From the NCBI RefSeq assembly GCF_009730915.1, contig NC_052474.1:17829501-17893500 (forward strand): DNA of 64,000 bases, written 5' to 3'. The DNA comes from Dioscorea cayenensis subsp. rotundata. Lineage: Eukaryota > Streptophyta > Magnoliopsida > Dioscoreales > Dioscoreaceae. Position numbers and translations under genes: made by a program. This document shows, one piece after another, positions 56,031-64,000 of the stretch. Position 1 is the stretch's first letter; each line of letters starts with the position of its first letter. The notes beneath the pieces were generated by a model. The model did not search any database and was not told the DNA's origin. It saw only the letters and a list, made by a program, of their open reading frames with translations.

Positions 56031-57009
56031 ATCACATGTCAGTGTCGTCGGTGGTCTGCTCTACTTCTGTTGTCAGTACCAGGTTGAATGGTGCTGGTGG
56101 ATCTGGTGACAGTGATGCTGGCGGGGCCAGAGGGATCCTTGGTCTTGGTCTCTAGAGCCTCTCAAAATTATCATAGGCTCGGGAGGGTGAAGACATACTT
56201 ACTAGGTGTGGCTCCTATGCTAGAGGTGGTACCTCGGTCTCTGTATGCTCTGGCTGCGGCTCAGGAGCAGGCTGAGGATCCTCCCTTGTATCACCTTCAT
56301 CCTCTACTACCTCTAGAACAAGTGTAGTCAATACATATACACCATGACTGTATCTACGCACCAATCCCATCAATCTCAATGTATCCAGGCCTAATGGGGA
56401 AGGCACAGTCATCTTCTTAGCCCCACGTATAGCGTCTAGCAAACCCATACCCATAAGCAGTCTGGTGATGTATGGGCCTAAAAAGATGACACCAACTCTG
56501 AAATACTGGCCATGGTGTCACAAATACTCGGCTAGTATGTGCCATAAATGGATCGGCTGATGTTGTACCATCGAATGAAGATATAGTAGCTTCTGTCGGC
56601 TCAGTACTTTAGTACTATCACAACGGGAATTCACCGACCTGCTCAAAATGGAATGCCCAAGTACTCTAAACTGTATAGCACCGACACTATCAAATCTAGT
56701 GTATGACCTATCGAACTCGAACGAGGATAGAACCTTCAGTGTGAGTGCACAGATGGCTGGCTCTCTAATCAATTGTAACTCCCTCCAACCACCCACTGAG
56801 ACAAGATCCTCTACATCATCTGCCAACCTATCTCCATGCTGTATATCTCGCAACATGCTTATGTCTAGAAAGCGAGATTGTCTGAATCTCAATTTCGACA
56901 ACTGCTCAAAACGGACTTGGTGCTCTGGAGTAGTAAATCCCATATTCTCCGGCTCAGGCGATGACTCACACGGACGTTTCTCAGCTTGTTTCTTCGACCG
57001 GGGTGCCAT
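56031..57009 (-). pseudogene. Element J ORF2 with internal deletion
   Basis: It starts MAPRSKKQAEKRPCESSPEP and runs to WHILAEYL in one 163-codon frame. LTLKVLSSFEFDRSYTRFDS is followed by FRVLGHSILSRSVNSR; against E and A, about 70 residues (the LGLYD...CGQGQY part) are missing in frame. After a stop at about 56518 the frame 56454-56215 gives GMGLLDAIRGAKKMTVPSPL, RLMGLVRRY and a proline/glutamate-rich C-terminus. It ends DDTDM-stop at 56033-56031. Confidence 0.77.
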
Positions 57010-57059
57010 ATCTGCAAAATTGAAACATAAAATCGATCAAAGGCATTCAAAACATTGTT

Positions 57060-57945
57060 TCTGCAGAATTCCACATGGTCGTGTGGAATTTCCACACGCC
57101 AATGTGGATTCACTGGGCGTGAAAACCACAGGGCCACATGCTAGAAATCTAGATATACATCATCAAATCATTTCGAAACTCTTCCTAACCATGCATAAAC
57201 CATCTAATTGATGAAACGAATCAACATTCACCATTCTTATTGATTAAAATCAAGTATGATGAAGAAAATAAAGAATTAAGGGTTACCGATGAGATGAAGT
57301 TAGAAGCTTTGTGTGTGGCAGCAAAATTCAAGCAAAACCCTCCAAATCAACAGGGTAAGGTCGGGAAGTTGAGTAGGAGTGTTCTCTGAGTGATGGAGAA
57401 TGTGAGAATGAAGGAGAATGAATGGATTTTAAAGAAAACCTGCAGCTCTTGCACTTTTGTACATTCACACGGGCATGCGGAAATAACCCACGCCCGTGTG
57501 CCCGACCCACAGGGGTAGACGCACGCCCCTTTGGCTTCTTTGTCCATCCGAGAAGAATCTTTAAGTGTTTCACACGCCCGTGCAAAAATTCCACATGGGC
57601 GTAGACCTTCACAGGACCAGCTCACAGGGGTACTCGCACGCCCTTGTGTATTCTCGGGATGGAGGAGAGCTCTTATGTAGAGATCCACACGGGCGTGTGG
57701 AAATTACCCACGCCCTTGTGTATGTCATACAGTCATCCACAGGGGTGCGTCCATGCCCTTGTGTCTTCTCAGGAAAAATCTCTAAGTCGCTGGAGGATGA
57801 CACACACCCATGTGAAAATTACCCACAGGTGTGGATTGTCACAAGGTCATTAACAAGGGTGAGTCCACCCCCATTTGTCCTCTTGGGATGAGCTCACAGT
57901 AGAAACCCACGGCCGTGTGAAAATTCCACACGGCCGTGTGTTTTC
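57060..57945 (-). repeat. Element J leader: palindromic array
   Basis: Well-kept units include CACACGGGCGTGTGGAAATT with CCACGCCC (57687-57715), CACGGCCGTGTG with ACACGGCCGTGTG (57909-57941) and CACACGGGCATGCGG (57466-57480). They alternate with GGGGTACTCGCACGCCC units. The pair before ORF2 is at 57070-57105. Confidence 0.88.
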
Positions 57946-58212
57946 TTTGGATGCTTTATAAAAATCTTCAGGCTCTGTAGAAAATTCCTGAACATTGTAA
58001 TACACTCAAAGCTTGCCTTTTTAAACTATACCAGGGAAAACATTTAAAACTAGCTCAAACGACCAACGACTTCACCATAAACATTTAAGCACACAATAAC
58101 ACCGAAATGTCCACGAGAAAATCACTGCAATAGCATCTAAAAATCAAGACACCAACACTTAAAGCGTTATTCATGCAAAGCATTAACTAAAAACTAGGAA
58201 AACAGTAAAAAT
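57946..58212 (-). other. Element J spacer, non-coding
   Basis: Spacer between leader and conserved block. The block itself (58213-58235) has lost its GGGAGGCAACCC part. Confidence 0.5.
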
Positions 58213-58262
58213 TTGGGTAGCGCTTGTTTAACGTCACTTAGCTTGACGTACCTTGTCTTACC

Positions 58263-59060
58263 TCATGGGGGCACATGGATGAAGGCTCCTCTCTTATCCA
58301 TGACTTGGAAGCATGATAAACATAACAATTTTAAGGTAGAGGGAGAGTTGTCGAGCTTGTTACCACTTAAGTGTTCATCACCCTTATTCTGTTCTTGTGC
58401 TTCCCTAACATCCTTTGGGTATTTCTTGTGGGGTCTCCTCGCTCGCTTCATCTTCCGGAGCATCTTCTTCATGAACCCCAGAGTAGATGGTATCTTCTCC
58501 TCTAGACCAAGCACCATCACCTCTTTGTTCTCCATTTCTTGGTCTAACAATCCCTCGTACAGGTTTGGATTCAACATTTCCTGCACATATTCATCGATTA
58601 GTTCATCGGTAGTGTTAAGAAAATAAAGAGTATCATCAAACTCGAGAGAATGTCGCATGGCTTCGACGAGGCGGCATTTGAGCTTGTCATCTCCAACCCT
58701 CAGTGTCAACTCCCCACTGTCCATGTCGATAAGTACCTTGGAAGTGCGCAAGAATGGCCTCCTAAGTATCAAAGGAACATCTGCATCCTCATCAACATTC
58801 AACACTACAAAGTCTACAGGAAATATGTACTTATCCACCTTTGCAAGTATGTCTTCAATGATGCCCCTCGGATGTCTCACTAGTTTGGTCCGGCAATTGC
58901 AATGTCATCTGAGTGGGCTTATGCTCTCCCAAGCCTAGCTTCTGAAAGAATGAGTATCACATGATTTTAATCCTAGTCCCCAAATCCGCCAATGCCATCT
59001 CTTCACCCAAATTGCCAATGTTGCATGGAATTATAAAGCTTCCGGGGTCTTTCTTCTTGT
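58263..59060 (-). pseudogene. Element J protease and basic tail
   Basis: A 205-codon frame (58880-58263) reads MRHPRGIIEDILAKVDKYIF, VDFVVLNVDEDADVPLILRR, ELTLRVGDDKLKCRL, AMRHSLEFDDTLYFLNT, DELIDEYVQEMLNPNLYEGL, then KKMLRKMKRARRPHKKYPK and NKGDEHLSGNKLDNSPST. Protease therefore continues into the tail with nothing between. Upstream, the active-site part (ADLGT-like, near 58990) is in another frame and altered. Confidence 0.8.
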
Positions 59061-59824
59061 TCGGCATATTCTTTTGCAACACCACCAAATAAGAGGCATC
59101 TAAAATCACTGATGCACTCTCCTATAACTTCCTCTTGTTGGTAAAAAGATCTTTCAAGAACTTTGACATACCGAGGCATTTGAGACAATGGCTCCACAAA
59201 AGGAATGTTGATGTGCAATTGCTTGAAAACACCCAAGGACTTCTTGTATTGCTCATCATTTAGGTCGTTCTACAATCATGAAGGATACAGGGATTATTAG
59301 CTTGTAAGGTGGGGGTACCACCTCCTTCTTTTTATTAGTTCTCTCCTCAACCTCCACGACCTCGAGTGCTTCAACATTGGTCTTCTCAACTTCATAACCA
59401 CTTCTCAAAGTGATTGCCTTCACATGTTCTCTAGGATTAGTCTCGGTATTACTCGGTAGGCTTCCTTGTGGTCTCTCCGATAGAGACTTCACAATTTGCC
59501 CCACTTGATTTTCTAAATTGTGCAATGAAGCGGTGTGGTTACGAAGTGTAACCTCGACCGATTGGAACCATGTATCCGATGATTGCACAAATCTAGTCAA
59601 GGCTTTCTCTAAGTCGGTCATCCGGGTTTCCAAGCTTGAATCTCTATTCTCCATGTTCGGGGCTTGTTGTTGATGAAAACCTGGTGGTGTTATGGCCTTT
59701 TGTTGTCCCTTGGTTACTGCATGAGAAATTAGGGTGGTTCCTCCACCCTTGGTTTTAGGTTTTGCTATAGGAATTACCTTGTACCCTTCCCGAACCCACA
59801 AAATCTACTTGTTCAGTAGGGGCT
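59060..59824 (-). pseudogene. Element J gag C-terminal part, broken
   Basis: The frame 59801-59256 carries TPPGFHQQQAPNMENR, DLEKALTRFVQSSDTWFQSV, RNHTASLHNLENQVGQIVKS and VEVEERTNKKKEVVPPPY. The linker FKQLHINIPFVEPLSQMPRY is in 59236-59003. Capsid and knuckle are beyond the inserted LTR of K and outside this window. Confidence 0.76.
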
Positions 59825-61826
59825 TGATAAGTGCTCGTGTGTTATGAATGTGAAGTGTTCTTTCTTTACAATGAGCATTACTTTTATCAGGTTTAAGCGC
59901 TAATATATGTGTATTTGTGTTCTTTTGCGCAGGTAGGGTTGTGAAGCTATGTTTTAAGAAAAGAAGCATTGTAGCAAATCACTATAGCAATTTACTGTAC
60001 TAGTTATTGTTCATAGCCGGGAAAAAATCAGAAATTCAGAGAATCTACACGGGCGTGTAGAAATTCCACAGGGGCGTGTGGAACATCTACATGGCCATGT
60101 GGATGCCGATTCCAGACCTTTAAAAGCCGTGATTCAGCCCTTATTTCTCTATCTTTTCCTCTATTCTTTTGTCCATATTTTTCCCAACATGAGAGAGGAC
60201 TGCGGCTAGGGTTTTGAGAGGGTATTTTCTAGGGATTGGTAGAGGTTCTACGGCTCTGACATCATGCTCCGTTTCGAAGAAGGTCAGTGGGAGAGCTTTC
60301 GTCAGCACCGATCCGGTGAGGTGTATCCTAGGCCGGACAAAAGGACCTTTGGATGAGTAGAGGACTCTCCACAAGACCATCATCATGACTATCGAGGGGT
60401 TTTCTATGGATTTATTGCTTTTACATTCGATTTCATTGATTGTAATTAGCTCCATGGAGAGCTAAGCCCCCTAGTGGGTACTTGGATTGTGAACCGTAGG
60501 ATGTATTCGTTTCATTGGACCTTGTTATTATGCTTTCAATAATTGATGTTTTTATTGAGTTCCAATCTTGAATGCATTGATTGTATGAATACTCTCTTAG
60601 AGTGATACTAGGGTTGAGAGTTCTTATTGGTGACTCTTGTGAGTGAGTGACACACCACGAGAGTTAGACAAAGCTAGATTGGAGAGGGTTGAGAGGGTGA
60701 GTCGAGAGGTAGCAGAGCGCCCCCTTTTCCCTCCGGTGAGATTTATTCTACCTCCAATTCCTCGAGTTTTTTGCGGTCATAGTAGAGTAAATGGTCTAAG
60801 GGATGACCTTTCGCTGGGGCATAGTTGCGAGAGCAATGGAGTGAAGCGTTGAAGTGATTTTAGCATCTAGGGCATAATTGTGGCTAGGGATTTTCTGCCT
60901 GGACCAAAGGGTCAGGTCTACATATAGGAAAAGGATTTATCACTCGGAATACCTAGAACTCATTGCAATTCTATATGAGTGCGAGATTGAGAGATTGTTT
61001 AATTTCTCCTACGGAACATGTATAGGGTTAGGCATGGTTGACCTTAGATTTGGGACCATGTATTAAAGGATCTCCATGACTCATTAATGCATTAGATTTG
61101 AGACCATTATTTCTTACTTTGATGAGAGAGAGGTCTCCATTAGAGTTAGAACTTCAAGGTTAAAGAGTGTTGAAAGGGTGAGTCATGAGATAGTGGAGCG
61201 TCCCCTTTCCCTTCCGATTGAGTGTTTTCCTATCTCCACATTCTCTAGACTCTATGCAACCATATTTGGTGTGAGGCATGAGATTGAGAGATTTCTCCAC
61301 CGGGACCTTGTAGGCGATTAGGGATCCTTCACCGGGAATTAGGAATGGATCTATCTTTAGGAATCGGTTTCACTCTTAGGTGTCCCTAGAGCGTATTGCG
61401 GTCATATGGGGTGTAAGGTGTTGAGATTGAGCGATTTCTCCACCGGGACCTTGTAGGGGACTAGTACCTCTGGCTTGGAGGTAAGGGACAGCTGTTCTTG
61501 GATTACCTCGACTTATTAGACTCGGTTTAGAAGCACATAGAGAATCTTGAACTTCATGTTAGATCCTAGGGATAGCATTGCCTGGGTACCTCATCTTTAT
61601 TGATTGAGATTCTCCCTTCAATTTCACTCTTCCATATTCGTCTCCGGTATTCATTTCTTTGGACATTAGATCACCACACCTTTCCATTTATCATTAGGCT
61701 AGAAAGCAAAGAAGAAGTTAGTACTAGTAGCCCTGTTCCCTGTGGATTCGACTACCTGACTCACCGAGTATTTTATTACTTCGACACCCGTGCACTTACG
61801 GTTTACATGCATATTCAAACGTGTCA
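59825..61826 (+). repeat. Mosaic 5' LTR of element K (2002 bp)
   Basis: 59825 to about 61090 follows family 1 (TGATAAGTGCTCGTG, TGTAGCA-type motifs 59965-60010, palindromes 60045-60105, TTTAAAAG 60119-60126). From about 61095 the text is family 3 (TGATGAGAGAGAGGTCTCC, then the same order as the solo LTR 47677-48390 in reverse). It ends CAAACGTGTCA like family 3. Confidence 0.85.
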
Positions 61827-61832
61827 AGTTTT

Positions 61833-61850
61833 TGGTGCCATTGCTGGGGA
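61833..61850 (+). other. Primer-binding site of element K
   Basis: TGGTGCCATTGCTGGGGA, tRNA-Asp type with changes, six bases behind the LTR. Confidence 0.74.
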
Positions 61851-62052
61851 ACAGGATACTATGAATGCTAGGACTTTGTTGCTCTAGCCACTTATCTTTT
61901 TCTTTATTTTGTCTATTCCACACTTTCTTTTTCTTCCATCATTCTCATCGATTTTTATTTTTTATTTTTACCTATTTCACTCTATCTTCTTCCACCATTC
62001 CATTTTGTTTTATTTTTTCTTATTTACAGTTTTCTTGCATGGAACTTGAATG

Positions 62053-62136
62053 ATGATTGATCCACTTATAGAATTATGTTCACAGGTTGATGCTATCACT
62101 AGAAAAATTGATCGACTTGTTAGTGTTCATCGATAA
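62053..62136 (+). pseudogene. Element K remnant of gag before the main ORF
   Basis: 27 codons, MIDPLIELCSQVDAITRKID then RLVSVHR-stop. SQVDAITRKIDRL corresponds to the AAQVEALSKKLDTL segment that follows the capsid in D, F, G and I. The capsid is thus deleted and the leader joins directly to this segment. Confidence 0.5.
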
Positions 62137-62144
62137 TACAATCC

Positions 62145-62783
62145 ATGTCGCACCATATATCATCCAACTCGAAGGAGCTACCCAAATCTCTAATGGATAT
62201 TGATGGACAACAATGGGAAGCACCTCAACAAGAACTTCAATGGGATGAGAAAGTTGAACAAGATGTACTTCGGTTGGAAAGAGTGTTACCGAGATTTATT
62301 GAAGCAACCGATGCCCGTTTCCAAAATATTGAGGCCACATTAAGTTGTCACGAGATCTCCATCAAAAACCTTGAGCGTCAATTAGGAGAGATCTTGGACA
62401 TGCTTGCTAAGGAAAAAGAAGAATTTGAACAAGCAAGGCAAGTGTCTCTGGGACATGATGAGGTCATGAACAACATTGAAGAAGTTTGGCAAATGGAGTA
62501 CATTGGTGCAGAAAATGAAAAGAAAGAAGTTGAATACAATTCTGAGATTTTGTATTGTGTGAATGAAGATTGTGCTTGTGAGCGAGAAAATTTTCAAGGG
62601 GATTTGCTAGTGTCATGCTCTTCTCAAGTTGAAAATATACAAGAAGAAGCAAATCCTAAGGTAATGGAACAAGCATCTCTCTTTGGGATTGATCAACTCA
62701 TACAACTCAAGAAAGAGGTTTTCAGAAGGGAAAAAGATGTGGGTAGGAGATTGAAGCCTTCCAATGACCCACTTGTGCTATGA
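62145..62783 (+). CDS. Element K: intact 212-codon gag-derived coiled-coil protein
   Basis: An uninterrupted frame starts MSHHISSNSKELPKSLMDID. Residues ~35-90 (LERVLPRFIEATDARFQNIE, CHEISIKNLERQLGEILDM) match the coiled-coil part of the gag of I and J (DLEKALTRFVQSSDTRFQ.., HNLENQVGQIAKS). The remainder is acidic and glutamate/lysine-rich (AKEKEEFEQARQ, EEVWQMEYIGAENEKKEVE, FRREKDVGRRLKPSND) and matches nothing I recognise. Capsid, zinc knuckle and protease are absent. As a coiled coil it could join Gag particles of a partner element, but that is inference. It is the only long undamaged frame among the elements here. Confidence 0.6.
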   Translation: MSHHISSNSKELPKSLMDIDGQQWEAPQQELQWDEKVEQDVLRLERVLPRFIEATDARFQNIEATLSCHEISIKNLERQLGEILDMLAKEKEEFEQARQVSLGHDEVMNNIEEVWQMEYIGAENEKKEVEYNSEILYCVNEDCACERENFQGDLLVSCSSQVENIQEEANPKVMEQASLFGIDQLIQLKKEVFRREKDVGRRLKPSNDPLVL

Positions 62784-63010
62784 TTGGACAATTCCCAACC
62801 CAAATTGTTTCCTTGGAGGCCAAAAGTAAGATGGTTGGACTCTCCAATTAATATTCCACCCCAACAACTAGATTCTTGGTTTAAAGGAAGTATCTATACA
62901 ATGTCTAGTTAGGAGGAACACACTCTTTTCAAGCCTCCATAAGGTATGGAAGAGATACGTCAAGCTTAGTGATGTAAAACAAGCGCTTCTTGGGAGGCAA
63001 CCCAAGTTTT
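62784..63010 (+). other. Element K: vestigial tail and conserved block
   Basis: A short non-coding stretch, then TACGTCAAGCTTAGTGATG and GCGCTTCTTGGGAGGCAACC (62955-63005). No protease is left before it. Confidence 0.65.
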
Positions 63011-63424
63011 TATATGTTTTCAAGTTTAGATTTTCATTTCTGCAGTAATAAATTCATGAGTGGGTGCTTTGATGAATTGTTGTTGGTGTTGGAGTTTCCA
63101 TGGGAAATTTTTGGTGATTTAAATTGATTTTCGTGTATATGGCATGGTTTAGGGTGTAATTAATGTTTATAGTTGAAGAATTAGAGTTAATTTGAAGTTT
63201 GGAGCCTTGCGTGGACTATCTGCAGAAAACTTGGTGTTGCGCTTCTTAGGAGGTTTTAACATGTTTTGCCGGCATTTGTATTATGTTTCCTTCACTGATT
63301 TGCTCCGGTAAACTTCATCTTCTCCTATCATCTCCATGGCCTTATTTTGCCAATCCAGGGAGTTTTATTGGTTTATAAGTGTTGTTTTTTATGGCAAATC
63401 TTGTAGAAACTGTCTAGAATGCAT
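63011..63424 (+). other. Element K spacer, non-coding
   Basis: T-rich spacer as in the other elements. Nothing recognised. Confidence 0.5.
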
Positions 63425-63665
63425 GGATGGCAAATTTTTGGAAGCGTTGGAGCCCAACCATGGCCTTTTGGCCATGGTTGGGCACCCACGCGGTCGCGTG
63501 GCTAGCCCACGCAGCCACGAGGCAGCATGCCCACGTGGCCACGTGGCGCCATGGCTGAGCCCAGAACGTGCCCACGTGGGAGCATGGCTTGTACACATGC
63601 TCGCGTGGGCTGTAAAAGTAACCAATAAGGCCAGAAAAACGTTTGGCTTGCCCTCCACTCCCGTG
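63425..63665 (+). repeat. Family 3 palindromic leader in element K
   Basis: CCCAACCATGGCC TTTT GGCCATGGTTGGG (63452-63482) is a perfect 13-bp-arm hairpin. It is followed by CCCACGCGGTCGCGTGG, GCCCACGTGGCCACGTGG (63530-63547), GTGCCCACGTGGGAGC and the CACATGCTCGCGTGGG region. The motif differs from those of families 1 and 2 but the position is the same. Confidence 0.85.
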
Positions 63666-64000
63666 TGGAACCCTATACTCATCAAATTCATGCTTAACTG
63701 ACTTCTTTTGAAGCTTTATTTGCAAGTATGACACAAAGGACCGAAAAACTTTTTCCGAAATGCTTTAATTTCATACGGTTAATCTTGGATGAGAATATTC
63801 TTTTGGCACACCGGCAACACCAGAAGATGACGTCGATGCTTGAGGCGTCTCACTCATGATTATTTAGTTTTCTTTACTTTTTATTTCATTTTTAGATTTT
63901 CTTTATTTTATCTTTTAGACTTTAGTTAACTTTGTGTTTTGTTTTGTTTGTGCGAGTTTGTGCTTCATATGTTTACTTATAAGAACTCGTACATCTTTTC
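63666..64000 (+). other. Element K: ORF2 stub and 3' region
   Basis: CCAGAAGATGACGTCGATGCTTGA (63822-63843 region) corresponds to the last codons and stop of ORF2 in B (GACACCGACGCTTGA) and A. Almost all of ORF2 is deleted. A T-rich 3' region follows to the window edge. Confidence 0.5.

Larger units (their letters stand above)
55647..59824 (-). mobile_element. Element J: minus-strand Athila-like element, both ends interrupted
   Basis: From 59824 down: gag C-terminus, protease, tail, leader, ORF2, and part of the 3' region up to the LTR of I. The protease-to-tail passage is uninterrupted in one frame (58880-58263), the clearest proof that this family lacks RT and integrase by design. Confidence 0.84.
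59825..64000 (+). mobile_element. Element K: family 1/3 mosaic element, runs off the window
   Basis: Mosaic LTR (59825-61826), PBS, a gag reduced to its coiled-coil part, the conserved block (62955-63005), a family 3 palindromic leader and a stub of ORF2. It was inserted in the gag of J. The 3' LTR is not reached. Confidence 0.82.

Noticed and set aside
56648..57211. 187-codon plus-strand frame
   Set aside because: Antisense shadow of ORF2 of J, which is supported by matching sequence in A, B and E.
57060..57945. Regularly spaced palindromic repeats resembling a CRISPR array
   Set aside because: Spacers are themselves repeat-derived, units are diverged, there are no cas genes, and the DNA is plant nuclear retroelement sequence.

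Overview
This is nuclear DNA of a flowering plant. The evidence is an intron-containing DUF642 cell-wall protein gene, a relic of a plant-type class II trehalose-phosphate synthase, hAT-like and foldback DNA elements, and more than 50 kb of nested Athila-like Ty3/gypsy LTR retrotransposons with tRNA-Asp-type primer sites. The species cannot be fixed from the sequence. A non-grass monocot such as yam is only a guess from the style of the retroelements.

Layout. 1-11754 is the gene-bearing part: a possible retroposon (about 115-330), a hAT-like element with 8-bp target duplications (889-1792), the DUF642 gene on the minus strand in four exons (2892-7269), a foldback MITE (8436-8701) and a trehalose-phosphate synthase relic (10503-10763). 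11755-12754 is a gap of exactly 1000 N.

From 12755 to the end everything is retrotransposon, named A to K here. A (+, 12755-19279) sits in the 5' LTR of B (+, 19280-35178). C (+, 20740-29153, a second family) sits inside the protease region of B. D (+, 35179-36569) shares an LTR with B and is joined head-on to E (-, 36570-42560), which sits in F (-, 42561-43728). A short LTR scrap leads to G (+, 43861-47574), again joined head-on to H (-, 47575-50550). H contains a solo LTR of a third family (47677-49368). H's LTR lies in I (-, 50551-55646), whose own LTR holds a solo LTR of an unrelated family with a perfect 5-bp duplication (54596-55343). I lies in J (-, 55647-59824), and K (+, 59825 to the end) sits in the gag of J and has an LTR that is a mosaic of families 1 and 3.

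The elements share one plan: LTR, tRNA-Asp-type PBS, gag, protease, a short basic tail, a palindrome-rich leader, an Athila-type extra ORF (ORF2), a 3' region with a hairpin and a second PPT-like tract, the PPT, then the LTR. Reverse transcriptase, RNase H and integrase are absent, with the same junction in several copies. They look like established non-autonomous lineages that need an autonomous partner. Almost every reading frame is broken; the 212-codon ORF of K is the clear exception.

The most interesting signal is a modular one. Three families each carry their own GC-rich palindrome (CACACGGGCGTGTGG; CATACGGCCTCAATGAGG; CCACGTGGCCACGTGG), with copies in the leader before ORF2. In the family 1 LTR a copy sits just upstream of a TATA-like box and downstream of spaced TGTAGCA motifs.
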